From contig JANQSN010000013.1 in assembly GCA_028284045.1 (NCBI GenBank), positions 1 to 64,000 on the forward strand: 64,000 nucleotides of DNA, written 5' to 3'. Source of the stretch: Alphaproteobacteria bacterium (GTDB taxonomy: Bacteria > Pseudomonadota > Alphaproteobacteria > DSM-16000 > Inquilinaceae). Under the pieces are notes generated by a model. It ran no database searches. It saw only the letters and a program-made list of their open reading frames with translations, and was not told the origin of the DNA. Of this stretch, positions 48,398 to 57,367 are shown piece after piece. The number at the start of each line of letters is the position of its first letter. Within the stretch, counting starts at the first letter, position 1. The position numbers and the translations under genes were made by a program.

Positions 48398-49540
48398 ATG
48401 ATCGAGACCCTGATCGGCCCCCGCGTCTTCGATGGGCAGCGCCTGCTGCCCGCCGGCACGGGGGTCGCGCTGTTGGGCGGCAAGATCGCCGCGGTCGGCG
48501 CCCCGCCGCCGGATAGTCGAACAGTCAGGCTGGACGGCGGCGTGCTGGCCCCCGGCTTCATCGACCTTCAGGTCAACGGCGGCGGCGGCATGCTGTTCAA
48601 CGATGCGCCCACGGCCGAGGCCGCAGCCCGGATCGCCGCCGCCCACCGGCGCTTCGGCACCACGAGCCTGCTGGCGACGCTGATCAGCGACGACGCAACG
48701 ACGACGGAGGCCGCCATCGGCGCGGTGGAAGCCGCGCTCGCCGCCGGCGCGCCCGGCGTGCTGGGCCTGCATCTGGAGGGGCCGTTCCTCGACACCGCCC
48801 GCCGCGGCGTCCACCTGGCCGACCGGCTGCGCGGCACGGACGCCGGCCTGGTGGACCGGCTCTGCGCCGCGCGCATCGGCTGCCGGCTGATCACCGTCTC
48901 GCCCAACCAGGTGCCACCCGCCGTGATCGGCGCGCTGACCGAGGCCGGCGTGACCGTCGCGCTCGGCCATACGGAGGCCGACTACGACACCGCCGTCGCC
49001 GCGTTCGACGCCGGCGCCCGCGGCGTCACCCATCTGTTCAACGCGATGTCGCAACTGGGCTCGCGGGAACCGGGGATGGTCGGCGCGGCGCTCGACCGCG
49101 ACGACGTGTGGTGCGGGCTGATCGTCGATGGCCACCATGTCCACCCGGCATCGCTGCGCCTGGCGGTCCGCGCCAAGCCGGCGGGGGGCGCCTTGCTGGT
49201 CACCGACGCCATGCCGCCGGTGGGCGCCGCGGAGGGCGGCGGGTTCACGCTGCAGGGCGAGACGATCGGCGTGGTCGATGGCGTGTGCCGCGCGGCGGAC
49301 GGACGGCTTGCCGGCTCGGCCCTGGATATGGCGACCGGCGTGGCCAACCTGGTCCGGCGGGTCGGGCTGCCGCTGGAGGAGGCGTTGCGTATGGCCTCCC
49401 GCTACCCCGCGGCGGCCATCGGCCTTGCCGACAGCCATGGCCGGCTGACCCCGGGCATGGCGGCCGACTTGGTCTGGCTCGACGACGATCTTGCCGTCCG
49501 CGCCACCTGGATCGCCGGCGCGGGCGAGTTCTACGACTGA
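48398..49540 (+). CDS. nagA: N-acetylglucosamine-6-phosphate deacetylase
   Basis: 380 residues. An amidohydrolase with FIDLQVNGGGGMLFND, the metal-binding Glu in LHLEGPFLDTARRGVH, His in LGHTEADYD and GVTHLFNAMSQL, the catalytic Asp in LVTDAMPPVG, and LAGSALDMA. It deacetylates GlcNAc-6-P to GlcN-6-P, next after MurQ. ATG 48398 starts 129 bases from the divergent LysE gene. No nagB or glmS-like isomerase gene is nearby. The 3' end overlaps the convergent lipoprotein gene by ten bases. Confidence 0.95.
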   Translation: MIETLIGPRVFDGQRLLPAGTGVALLGGKIAAVGAPPPDSRTVRLDGGVLAPGFIDLQVNGGGGMLFNDAPTAEAAARIAAAHRRFGTTSLLATLISDDATTTEAAIGAVEAALAAGAPGVLGLHLEGPFLDTARRGVHLADRLRGTDAGLVDRLCAARIGCRLITVSPNQVPPAVIGALTEAGVTVALGHTEADYDTAVAAFDAGARGVTHLFNAMSQLGSREPGMVGAALDRDDVWCGLIVDGHHVHPASLRLAVRAKPAGGALLVTDAMPPVGAAEGGGFTLQGETIGVVDGVCRAADGRLAGSALDMATGVANLVRRVGLPLEEALRMASRYPAAAIGLADSHGRLTPGMAADLVWLDDDLAVRATWIAGAGEFYD

Positions 49541-50592
49541 GGCGGCGGCCGGGCGGAGACGATGGCCGCCTCCCCCGGCGCCAGCACCAGCGCGTCGACC
49601 GGCACCGCGCGCACGCGGATATCCGCCGCCCCATCGGGGCCGATCCGCCCGCTGCCCTCGGCCAGGAGCCGCCAGGCCGGCCGCGGCAGGCCCTGCACCG
49701 GGCGGGCCGGCATCGCCGCCTCGCCCGGCGGCCGGACCAGAACCGTGACGTCGGCGAAGCGGCGCCGGTAGATCCCGTCGCCGCCGCTGTCCAGGGCGTC
49801 GATCTCGCGGGCCAGCGGTGCGTATTGCAGGGGCATCGGGACCGCCAAGGCCGGCGGATAGGCGGGCGCCACCGGCGCCGGCAGGGCAAGATAGGTAGTC
49901 TGACCGCGCACCAGCAGATAGCTCGCCACCGCGAATCCGAGATCCGCCGACGCCTCGGCAGCGACATCCAGCACCACCGCCTGGCCGCGCCGGGCGGCCG
50001 CCAACGCCTGGTTCATCTGGCGCCGCCACAGATCGCCGTCATGCGGTCGGCCGGTCGCATCCAGCGCGAAGCCGGCAATGCGGATACCGTCGGCGCCCGC
50101 CACCGTCCCCGCCCCCGCCGGCGCCAGGGTCAGCCGGTCGAGCGCCCAGAAGCCCGGGCGCGCCGCCCGCGCCGCGGCCAGTTGCGGCGGCGTCAGCGCG
50201 CTGGCGCCGACATGGAAGGGTGCTACCGCCGCGATCGCCGCCGGCGTCGCCGGGGTGGGGCCGGCCAGCACCGACAACACCCCCGCCCCGCGCGGCCAGC
50301 CACGAGCGCCCTCAGGCCGCCGGCTGGCCGGATCGGGCCGACGGCCGAAGGTGACCGGGACCGTCACACCGGTGACCGCGCCGAAGCCAACCCCGCCGCT
50401 GCCGACGGACACGCCGACGGCGCTGCCGGTCACCGGCACCGTGCCGTAGCCGAGGCCGATCCCGCCGCCACCGGTACCCGCCCCGGCGCCGACGACGCAG
50501 CCACCGAGCATCAGCGCCGCCGCCAAAACGAGCGCCAGGGCGCGCCGCGGGTGCGGGGGTGCGCCCGAGAGTCGCAAGTCTGTGTCGGTCAT
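49531..50592 (-). CDS. hypothetical lipoprotein
   Basis: 353 residues. The signal ends in a lipobox, LMLGGC, followed by a Gly-rich linker (GAGAGTGGGGIGLGYG). The mature protein has an N-terminal 'TVPVTGSAVGVSVGSGGVGF' repeat-like region, a helical part (TPPQLAAARAARPGFWALD), and two beta-rich segments (QAVVLDVAAEASADLGFAV, ADVTVLVRPPG). I do not recognise a family. It should be anchored in the outer membrane or the periplasmic face. The start is ATG 50592; a longer frame to 50757 would place the signal internally. Confidence 0.7.
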   Translation of the reverse strand: MTDTDLRLSGAPPHPRRALALVLAAALMLGGCVVGAGAGTGGGGIGLGYGTVPVTGSAVGVSVGSGGVGFGAVTGVTVPVTFGRRPDPASRRPEGARGWPRGAGVLSVLAGPTPATPAAIAAVAPFHVGASALTPPQLAAARAARPGFWALDRLTLAPAGAGTVAGADGIRIAGFALDATGRPHDGDLWRRQMNQALAAARRGQAVVLDVAAEASADLGFAVASYLLVRGQTTYLALPAPVAPAYPPALAVPMPLQYAPLAREIDALDSGGDGIYRRRFADVTVLVRPPGEAAMPARPVQGLPRPAWRLLAEGSGRIGPDGAADIRVRAVPVDALVLAPGEAAIVSARPPPQS

Positions 50593-50813
50593 GGCGGCCG
50601 GCCGTCTCCCGATCTCGGCCGCGGCCTTGCACACGAGGCCGCCGCGCCGGTTGTCGATCCCGCCCGGCGTCACCATAAAACACCCAATCGGGCGGCAATA
50701 CGGCACCCAATGACCGGCGACCCAAAAGACCGGCATGGTCGACCCCGCGCGATGCACGCGCGTCCCGACCGGCCGATCCGGTTCGCAAGACGCCTAACGG
50801 GAGGCGAAGAGAC

Positions 50814-52538
50814 ATGAGCGAGACCGCCGCGGTCGACGATCGCGAGACCGCACCGGCGCGGCCCTGGCTGGCCGGCTATCCCGAGGGCGTCGACTGGCAT
50901 CAGCCCTTGGAACCGCGCACGCTGCCGGCCGTCTTCGAGGATGCCGCCCGGCGCTTCGCCGACCGCCCCGCCTTCGACTTCCTGGGGCGGCGCCAGACCT
51001 ACGGGGCCTTGGCCCGCCAGGTCGATGCCACCGCGGCCGGGCTGGTCCGCCTCGGCATCGCCAAGGGCACGCGGGTCGGGCTGATGCTGCCCAACTCCCC
51101 CTTCTACCCGATGGCCTTCTTCGCCGTGCTGAAGGCCGGCGGCGTCGTGGTCAACCTGAACCCGCTGCATGCGCGCGAGCAGCTTCGCGCCGAGATCGCC
51201 GATGCCGGCGTCAGCGTGCTGGTGACGGTCGATCTCGCCGCGCTGTCCGACAAGGCGGTGGCCCTGCTCGACGACGACGGGCCGCTCGACACGGTTCTGG
51301 TCGGCCGCTTCGCCGGCGCCCTGCCCTGGCTGAAGAGCGTCGCCTTCCAGTTCCTCAAGAGCCGGGAGATCGCCAAGCTGCCGGCCGATGCGCGCGTCGT
51401 ACCGTTCGAGCGGGTGACCGCACCCGGTCCGGCGGTCGACTTCCCGGCGATCGCGCCGGACGACCTGGCGGTGCTGCAGTTCACCGGCGGCACCACCGGC
51501 ACGCCCAAGGCGGCGATGCTGAGCCATGCCAACGTCACCATCAACGCCGCCCAGGCGGCCGCCTGGTTCGTCGGCGCGCAACCGGGCGACGAGCGGCTGT
51601 TGGCCGTGCTGCCCTTCTTCCACGTCTTCGCCATGACCGTCGGCTTCGTCATGGCGGTGGAGCTGGGGGTGGAGATCGTCGCCCTGCCGCGCTTCGACAT
51701 CGACCAGGTGATGAAGACCGTCGCCCGGCGCAAGATCACGCTGCTGCCCGGCGTGCCGACCATCTTCAACGCCATCTCCCAGCACCCCAAGCGCGACCGC
51801 TACGACCTGTCCTCGGTGCGGCTGTGCATCTCCGGGGGGGCGGCCCTGCCCCTGGAGGTCAAACAGACCTTCGAGCGGCTGACCGGCTGCACGCTCTTCG
51901 AGGGCTACGGCCTGACGGAGGCCTCGCCGGTGGTGAGCTGCAATCCGGTCAAGGGCAACAACAAGCCCGGCTCCATCGGCCAGCCGATCCCCGGCACCGA
52001 TATCCGCATCCAGTCCATGGAAGACGCAAGCGTGCTGGGCCTGGGCGAGCGCGGCGAGGTCTGCGTACGCGGCCCCCAGGTGATGCGCGGCTACTGGAAC
52101 CGCGAGGAGGAGAACGCCCAGACCCTGGCCGATGGCTGGCTGCGCACCGGCGATGTCGGGGTGATGGACGAAGAGGGCTACGTCTTCATCGTCGACCGGA
52201 TCAAGGACCTGATCATCACCAACGGCTACAACGTCTATCCGCGCACGGTGGAGGAGGCGGTCTACCAGCACCCTGCCATCGCCGAATGCTGCGTCGCCGG
52301 GGTGCCGGATGCGGCACGCGGCGAGGCGGTGAAGGTCTATGCGTCCCTGAAGCCGGGCATCGGCAGCCTGACCTTGGAGGAGCTGCGCGGCTTCCTGGAC
52401 GACAAGCTGTCGCCGATCGAGCAGCCGCGCCATCTGGAGGTCCGCGACGTCCTGCCACGCACGCTGATCGGCAAGCTGTCGCGCAAGGCGCTGAAGGACG
52501 AAGAGGCGGCACGCCGCGGCGACGGATCACCGGGCTAG
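50814..52538 (+). CDS. fadD: long-chain fatty-acid-CoA ligase
   Basis: 574 residues. ANL-superfamily motifs: the P-loop FTGGTTGTPKAAMLSH, the adenylate site GYGLTEASPVVSCNP, and GDVGVMDEEGYVFIVDRIKDLIITNGYNVYP with the hinge. The C-terminal Lys is in LIGKLSRKALKDEE. It activates fatty acids to acyl-CoA through an acyl-adenylate. The ATG is well supported by GGGAGG upstream. The 221-base region before it separates it from the divergent lipoprotein gene. Repeat locus C follows its stop. No beta-oxidation genes are adjacent. Confidence 0.93.
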   Translation: MSETAAVDDRETAPARPWLAGYPEGVDWHQPLEPRTLPAVFEDAARRFADRPAFDFLGRRQTYGALARQVDATAAGLVRLGIAKGTRVGLMLPNSPFYPMAFFAVLKAGGVVVNLNPLHAREQLRAEIADAGVSVLVTVDLAALSDKAVALLDDDGPLDTVLVGRFAGALPWLKSVAFQFLKSREIAKLPADARVVPFERVTAPGPAVDFPAIAPDDLAVLQFTGGTTGTPKAAMLSHANVTINAAQAAAWFVGAQPGDERLLAVLPFFHVFAMTVGFVMAVELGVEIVALPRFDIDQVMKTVARRKITLLPGVPTIFNAISQHPKRDRYDLSSVRLCISGGAALPLEVKQTFERLTGCTLFEGYGLTEASPVVSCNPVKGNNKPGSIGQPIPGTDIRIQSMEDASVLGLGERGEVCVRGPQVMRGYWNREEENAQTLADGWLRTGDVGVMDEEGYVFIVDRIKDLIITNGYNVYPRTVEEAVYQHPAIAECCVAGVPDAARGEAVKVYASLKPGIGSLTLEELRGFLDDKLSPIEQPRHLEVRDVLPRTLIGKLSRKALKDEEAARRGDGSPG

Positions 52539-52573
52539 GCTATCCTGCATCGGCGGTCATCGTCGGAACCGCG

Positions 52574-52735
52574 TTCAAGCCCTGCCCCTCGATGGGGAGG
52601 GTTGAGTGGGGGTGATCCGCGTCGGTGGAAGCGCCGGATGAAGAAACGCGCTGTCGATGGCGCCAATGGATGGCCGCCGACGGCGGGCGGCACCATCACC
52701 CCCACCCTAACCCTCCCCCATCCAGGGGGAGGGAA
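52574..52735. repeat. palindromic repeat locus C (two inverted copies)
   Basis: Copies at about 52574-52616 and 52695-52735 with the same core as loci A and B (GCCCCTCGATGGGGAGGG and CCCTCCCCCATCCAGGGGGAGGG) and inner arms GTGGGGGTGAT / ATCACCCCCAC. The spacer is about 78 bases. It lies between convergent fadD and a lipoprotein gene. This copy is the most diverged of the three (one C:G pair shorter in the left core). Confidence 0.87.
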
Positions 52736-52755
52736 ACTCCGAAATTCGAATCAGC

Positions 52756-53982
52756 CTAGCCCAGGGGTGGGCAGCCGGCGGCGTCCAGGGCCTCCGTGAA
52801 GCCCGCCGGATCGATGATCAGCCCCTGCGGCCCCGTGGTCCGGACGATGCGGACCGTCAGCGGCCGGCCGGCGGTCAACGCTTGGCGGGCGAGGAAGGCC
52901 GTCTCCGCATCGCCGACGGCCCAGCCCGACGGCGTCAGGTCGAGGCGCGCCAAGCCGCTGCCCGTCGTCACCACCACCGCCGCCGCGCCCGCCAAGCCGC
53001 CGCGCGGGCGGCTGCCGTCGCCGATCAGGGTCAACCCGTCGGCGTCGAGGCGCAGGCTGTCGAAGGCCGCCCCCACGACCCGGGCGGCCACCCGGCAGTC
53101 CGCCGGCTCGGCCCCCGGCACCGCCCGCCAGGTCATCGCCGGCGGCACCGTCGCTGCCTGCGTCGGCGCGGCGGCGCCGTCCGCCGGCGCCGGTTGCGGC
53201 GTGTCGGTGGTTTCGATCGGCGCGGCCGCCTCGTCGCCTGCCGCCTCATCGGCCGGCGGAGGCTCACCGGAGATTGCGTCCGGCACGTCCGGGGCCGCCG
53301 CTTCGGGCCCCTCGGCTTCGGGCTCTTCAGAGGGGGGCGGCGGGGCCGGCGGCAGCGCGGCGGCATCGCGCGCCGGATCCGCCCGGTCGGCGACCGGGAA
53401 CTCGTAGAGCCGCTCCGGCGGCGGTGCGCCGACCGGACGCAGCGAGGCCAAGAAGTTGCGCACCTCGCGGGTCGGATAGCGCGGCTCCGTCCCCGCCGTC
53501 TGCAGCACCAGGATGGATTGCGGCCCCTCGACGATCAGGTACTCGTCGCGCACCCGTCCAAAACTGGTCAACAGGCTGCCGCTGACCCGCACGGCGGGCC
53601 CCGGCGCATCGTCGACCGGGGTGATGACGGCGTCGTCATATTGCTCTGCGTAACCCGGTGCCAGCATCGCCGCGGTCAGGTCCGCCGGCTCGCGCGGGGC
53701 GCATTCCGCGCGGGTCATGAACACCGAGGTGCGCACCGTCGCCTGGGGATGGGCGGTGTCGCCGCTGCGCACCAGGGCGAATTCCGGCCGGCCGGGGAAG
53801 CTGACGGTGAAGTCGCAGAAGGGCGGCGGGAACAGCCCGGCGCGGCCCACAAAGTACTCCTCGCGCGCCTCCCCGCAGGCGGACAGCACCCCGCACAGAC
53901 CCAGTACCGCCAGCGCGGCGCGGCGACGATAGGGCGGGCGCCGCCGCGCGGCGGGCACGGTGACGCGGATCGGGTCGGACAT
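52756..53982 (-). CDS. hypothetical lipoprotein with Pro/Glu-rich linker
   Basis: 408 residues. A basic start (RRRPPYRRR), hydrophobic segment and lipobox LSACG give a lipoprotein. A first beta-rich domain (about 35-185; FCDFTVSFPGRPE...) is joined by a roughly 100-residue Pro/Glu/Ala-rich linker (about 190-290) to a C-terminal domain (about 295-405) with DCRVAARVVGAAF and two Cys. The linker suggests it spans part of the periplasm. I do not recognise a family. It is convergent with fadD and lies 121 bases downstream of dgcA on the same strand. Confidence 0.72.
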   Translation of the reverse strand: MSDPIRVTVPAARRRPPYRRRAALAVLGLCGVLSACGEAREEYFVGRAGLFPPPFCDFTVSFPGRPEFALVRSGDTAHPQATVRTSVFMTRAECAPREPADLTAAMLAPGYAEQYDDAVITPVDDAPGPAVRVSGSLLTSFGRVRDEYLIVEGPQSILVLQTAGTEPRYPTREVRNFLASLRPVGAPPPERLYEFPVADRADPARDAAALPPAPPPPSEEPEAEGPEAAAPDVPDAISGEPPPADEAAGDEAAAPIETTDTPQPAPADGAAAPTQAATVPPAMTWRAVPGAEPADCRVAARVVGAAFDSLRLDADGLTLIGDGSRPRGGLAGAAAVVVTTGSGLARLDLTPSGWAVGDAETAFLARQALTAGRPLTVRIVRTTGPQGLIIDPAGFTEALDAAGCPPLG

Positions 53983-54103
53983 CCGAGGGCTCTCAATCCG
54001 GTTACGGGAAATCGCGGCGGTCGGGCGACGCGCGGGCGATCTTCGGCATCCGCCCGATGCGGCGCAACCCCGCCGATGCGGCAACCGCCTCTGCCCGCGC
54101 CGA

Positions 54104-55114
54104 TCAGCCCCACAGCGCCGGCGCCGCCGGCTGGATGGTCGATCCCTGAAAGACCAATCCCGGTTCGCGGTCCTGCGCCAGCAGAAGCGGCCCGTCGAGG
54201 TCGACCAGCGCCGCCCCGTCCGCCAGCAGCAAGGCCGGCGCCATCGCGAGCGAGGTTGCGACCATGCAGCCGACCATGATGCCCAGGCCGCGCGCCTCGG
54301 CCGCCGCCTTCAGCGCCAGCGCCTCGGTCAGCCCGCCGGTCTTGTCCAGCTTGATGTTGACGGCGTCGTAGCGCCGGGCCACCCGGTCGAGGGTCGCCCG
54401 GTCGTGCACGCTCTCGTCGGCGACCAAGGCAACCGGCCGGTCGAGGCCCTCCAGATCCGCGTCCTGATCGGCGGGCAGCGGCTGTTCGACCATGTCGACG
54501 CCCAGCGCCGCCAGCGCCGCCAAGCGGTTGGCCAGCGCGGTGCGGTCGCCCGGGGCCCATCCTTCATTGGCGTCGATCATCAGCCGCGCGGCCGGCGCGT
54601 TGGCGCGCACCGCCCGCACCCGGTCGAGGTCGCCTTCGCCGCCCAGCTTGATCTTCAAGATCGGCCGGTCGGCTTCGGCGCGCGCCGCCGCCCCCATCGC
54701 CTCCGGCGTGTCGAGGCTGATGGTGAAGGCGGTGGTGACGGACCGCGGCGCGGGCAGATCGGCCAGCGCATGGACCGGCTGGCCCGCCATCTTCGCCTCC
54801 AGGTCCCACAACGCGCAGTCGACGGCGTTGCGCGCGGCGCCGGGCGGCAGCCGGGTCTGCAGGTCGGCGCGGTCCAGGCCGTCGCCGACCGCGTCGGCCA
54901 GCCGGCGGAGTTGGGCCAAGGTCTCCGCCACGGTTTCGCCATATCGTGCGTACGGCACCGATTCGCCGCGGCCCAGGGCACCGTCGGCGGTCACCTCGAC
55001 CACAACCACATGGGCCTGTGTGCGGCTGCCGCGTGAAATCGAAAACCGCCCCTTCAGCGGCCACTTCTCTTCCTGGATGCTGAAAATGCGCGCCATCAAC
55101 TTATGGTCATTCAT
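54104..55114 (-). CDS. dgcA: N-acetyl-D-glutamate racemase
   Basis: 336 residues. Enolase superfamily, dipeptide-epimerase-like. Catalytic lysines lie in LKIKLGGEGD and NIKLDKTGG, metal ligands in RLMIDANEGW, MVEQPLPADQD and LVADES. DgcA converts N-acetyl-D-glutamate to the L-form in the D-glutamate route in which DgcN makes the acetyl compound. The call over an L-Ala-D/L-Glu epimerase rests on the presence of a DgcN-type gene 3.1 kb upstream on the same strand, so it is an inference. ATG 55114 was chosen; ATG 55096 is also in frame. Confidence 0.82.
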   Translation of the reverse strand: MNDHKLMARIFSIQEEKWPLKGRFSISRGSRTQAHVVVVEVTADGALGRGESVPYARYGETVAETLAQLRRLADAVGDGLDRADLQTRLPPGAARNAVDCALWDLEAKMAGQPVHALADLPAPRSVTTAFTISLDTPEAMGAAARAEADRPILKIKLGGEGDLDRVRAVRANAPAARLMIDANEGWAPGDRTALANRLAALAALGVDMVEQPLPADQDADLEGLDRPVALVADESVHDRATLDRVARRYDAVNIKLDKTGGLTEALALKAAAEARGLGIMVGCMVATSLAMAPALLLADGAALVDLDGPLLLAQDREPGLVFQGSTIQPAAPALWG

Positions 55115-55254
55115 GTTTCGGCGGAGATTGAGCGAGATCGCGACAGTATGATTGCCTTCCTGCCGCAGGACCGCTTTAGTCGATATTCAATAGGTTACGA
55201 CATGGGTGTTGTGCAACGGCGCCTGACCGACCGAAGAGAACCGATACAACGGGG

Positions 55255-55701
55255 ATGATGTTCACCATGACCGATCCGTCCGAGCACGCCGAGGGAAGAA
55301 CGCGCGCCAAGCGATGGATCATGCGCGACGACGGGCCGCATCCGGTCGACATGCATGTCGGCCAACGGCTGCGCATGCGCCGCACCCTGTTGGGCATGAG
55401 CCAGGAGATGCTGGCGGAGCGGCTGGGCATCTCGTTCCAGCAGCTCCAGAAATACGAGAAGGGCAGCAACCGGTTGAGCGCCAGCCGGCTGCACGAGTTG
55501 GCGCGCATGCTCGACGTGCCGGTCTCCTTCTTCTTCGACGACCTGCCCAGCGACGGCGCCCCGACCGCCCAGCCGCCGACCGATCCATTGATCAAGCGAG
55601 AAAGCCTTGAGCTGGTCCGTGCCTATTACGACATTCCCGACCCGAAAATTCGCCAACAGTTAGTAGAACTTATTCGGCTTCTCGGCTTGGACGACGGCTG
55701 A
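55255..55701 (+). CDS. XRE-family helix-turn-helix regulator
   Basis: 148 residues. A charged N-terminal 35 residues is followed by an HTH_XRE domain (about 36-90: VGQRLRMRRTLLGMSQEMLAERLGISFQQLQKYEKGSNRLSAS in pieces) and 'MLDVPVSFFFDDLP'. The C-terminal tail has 'LVRAYYDIPDPKIRQQLVELIRLL'. This form is common in alphaproteobacteria. It is divergent from dgcA across a 140-base gap, so it could regulate it. Start uncertain: ATGs at 55255, 55258 and 55267. Confidence 0.9.
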   Translation: MMFTMTDPSEHAEGRTRAKRWIMRDDGPHPVDMHVGQRLRMRRTLLGMSQEMLAERLGISFQQLQKYEKGSNRLSASRLHELARMLDVPVSFFFDDLPSDGAPTAQPPTDPLIKRESLELVRAYYDIPDPKIRQQLVELIRLLGLDDG

Positions 55702-55805
55702 CGCCGAAAGTTCGCAGACCGACCAGTTTGTCCCTGCCCCGACCCTTCGCTTTCGTGTAGAGAACACATGAGAGCAGAAGAACAAGAAGGGAGGGGCGGT
55801 CGGTC

Positions 55806-56027
55806 ATGGCAAACGGCATCATTCGGGGTCCTTACGCACCGCCCTTCTTCGGCACCGCCTCCAAGACGCCGGACTGCGCCTCGGAAGAGGTCGAGTTCAA
55901 GCTGGCCCTGACGGGCGCCGCCGCGCAGCTGCGCGCGGCGACCGCCTCGCTGGCCGCCCCCTACGACGTCCAGCTTCTCAACACGGCAAAGTTGCTGGAG
56001 GCGATGGCCGGCGAGGCCGAGGCCTGA
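55806..56027 (+). CDS. small hypothetical protein, 73 residues
   Basis: The ATG is preceded by GGGAGG (about 55790-55795) and a purine-rich tract, a strong start. The first 20 residues (MANGIIRGPYAPPFFGTA) are followed by an Ala-rich amphipathic helix of about 45 residues with an acidic end. There is no membrane segment and one Cys. I do not recognise it. It follows the XRE gene by 104 bases and may be its co-transcribed partner or stand alone. Confidence 0.6.
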   Translation: MANGIIRGPYAPPFFGTASKTPDCASEEVEFKLALTGAAAQLRAATASLAAPYDVQLLNTAKLLEAMAGEAEA

Positions 56028-56142
56028 AGGACTCGTGCCGGCGAGCCACTGACGTGACTCGCCTCATGTTCCTCAATCGCCGGCGGGCCCGTGCGGGCCC
56101 TTGGCTTTCGCGCCCAATAGGGCGCGGCGCCTCAACGGCGCA

Positions 56143-56180
56143 ACCAAAGAGCCGATGAATAACGTCATCGGCTCTTTGGT
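56143..56180. terminator. perfect 16-bp hairpin, possible terminator
   Basis: ACCAAAGAGCCGATGA (56143-56158) pairs with TCATCGGCTCTTTGGT (56165-56180) around loop ATAACG. It lies 22 bases past the minus-strand pseudoazurin stop and 116 bases past the plus-strand small gene, so it could serve either. No T-run follows on either side. Confidence 0.55.
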
Positions 56181-56202
56181 ATTGGAGACGGCCGGGGCTG
56201 GT

Positions 56203-56703
56203 TCACGCCGACAGCCAGCCATTCGCCTCCGCTTCCGCCCAGATCTCGTTCCAGACCTGGGCCGCCAGGCCGGCATGCTGCACGCTGCGCGCCGCGTCGA
56301 GATTGTCGAACATGCCGTCGCCCTCGACGACGATCAGCCCGACCATGCCCATCGCGTGGTGCGGCAGGCAGTGATAGCCGTAGAAGCCCGGCTGCCGCAG
56401 CGTCACCGTGATCTCCTGGTTCATCTGACCGATCCAGCCTTCCGCACCGTCCGGCAGCATCCCGTCGGTGGTCTGGCTGTTATGGGCCGGATCGGTCAGC
56501 ACGAACGTAACCTGGTCGCCCGGCTGGATGCGCAGAAGCTGCGGGTAGAACACCATCACCTTGCCCGGGTTCTCCGGATGGACGTTCAGCATCTGCACCT
56601 CGTGGACCGTGCCCTGGGCCAGGCCGTGCGATGAGACAAGCGCAGCCCCGGTGGCCGTGGCGGCGGTGATCAGGACGGTGCGGCGGGTGAACAACGCTGA
56701 CAT
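56203..56703 (-). CDS. pseudoazurin (type 1 copper protein)
   Basis: 166 residues. A Tat-like signal (TRRTVLITAATATG, cleavage near GLAQ) leads into the cupredoxin domain: VHEVQMLNVHPENPG at the start, the copper ligands His in DPAHNSQTTDGM, and Cys, His, Met in YHCLPHHAMGM. It is a periplasmic electron carrier, in many species for denitrification enzymes. No nitrite or nitrous-oxide reductase is in the window, so the partner is unknown. A C-terminal extension of about 40 residues follows the copper domain. Confidence 0.9.
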   Translation of the reverse strand: MSALFTRRTVLITAATATGAALVSSHGLAQGTVHEVQMLNVHPENPGKVMVFYPQLLRIQPGDQVTFVLTDPAHNSQTTDGMLPDGAEGWIGQMNQEITVTLRQPGFYGYHCLPHHAMGMVGLIVVEGDGMFDNLDAARSVQHAGLAAQVWNEIWAEAEANGWLSA

Positions 56704-56822
56704 GGCGTATCCTCGTGGTCAGGGTCGCGACGCTTCGGCGCGACGGCGAAGCGTCGCCATCCTCTCCCCGTAAGAAATGATATTAACTCTCATTCTCATC
56801 CACAAGGCGTCGCCGGTGCGGA

Positions 56823-57299
56823 TCACGGGCCGAGAGACTTGCGCATGGCGAGGTTGGTGAGGGCGACGCCGCCTCGCTCGACGCGCTGTTCGCGCTGAAC
56901 GGTCCAGCCATGGGCCGCGAAGAAGGCCCGGGCGGCCAGACTGGCGTCGGTCGTGAGTGTGGATAGGCGGTCCGCGGCAGCGCGACGTTCCAGCGCCGCC
57001 ATCAGCGACGATCCCACGCCAAGGCGCATATGGTCCGGCGAGACGAAGCTGAGATCGACATGGCCCGAACGCGTCAGTGTCATGAAGCCGACCGGCGCAC
57101 CCTCCCGCACCGCCACCAGGACGGTCTGCCCGGCCAGCCGCTCCGCCCACACCGCCGGCGCCGGCAATCCGGGCGCCCAGGCCGCGCGCTGTTCGGCGGT
57201 GTAGTGCGCCGCCGCACCGCGGTGGACGGCATCGTAGAAGATGGCCGCCAGCGCCGGATAGTCCTCCGGCCGTCCCTCGCGCACGCTAGTGACCGACAT
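56823..57299 (-). CDS. GNAT-family N-acetyltransferase
   Basis: 158 residues. 'REGRPEDYPALAAIFYDAVHRGAA' opens the fold; the acetyl-CoA site is at LSFVSPDHMRLGVGSSLMAALERRAAADRLSTLTTD, and RAFFAAHGWTV is the usual end-strand. The substrate is unknown; a ribosomal or small-amine target is possible. The ATG at 57299 begins MSVTSVREG. It is 119 bases from the pseudoazurin start and is the last GC-rich gene before the AT-rich island at 57300. Confidence 0.85.
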   Translation of the reverse strand: MSVTSVREGRPEDYPALAAIFYDAVHRGAAAHYTAEQRAAWAPGLPAPAVWAERLAGQTVLVAVREGAPVGFMTLTRSGHVDLSFVSPDHMRLGVGSSLMAALERRAAADRLSTLTTDASLAARAFFAAHGWTVQREQRVERGGVALTNLAMRKSLGP

Positions 57300-57338
57300 G
57301 ATGCCTTAAATCTTGAGTGATCCCGGTGAACGGATCTG

Positions 57339-57367
57339 TTGACGCACTTCGCTGGTAACAGGATAAT
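57339..57367 (+). promoter_or_regulatory. near-consensus sigma70 promoter
   Basis: TTGACG (57339-57344), 17 bases, GATAAT (57362-57367). It matches consensus better than any other site in the window and reads toward the AT-rich gene at 57548, about 180 bases downstream. A long 5' leader would result. Confidence 0.6.

Noticed and set aside
55740-55790. GAAC...GAAC before the small gene at 55806 as a LexA site
   Set aside because: The two GAAC units are 14 bases apart, whereas the alphaproteobacterial LexA box needs seven.
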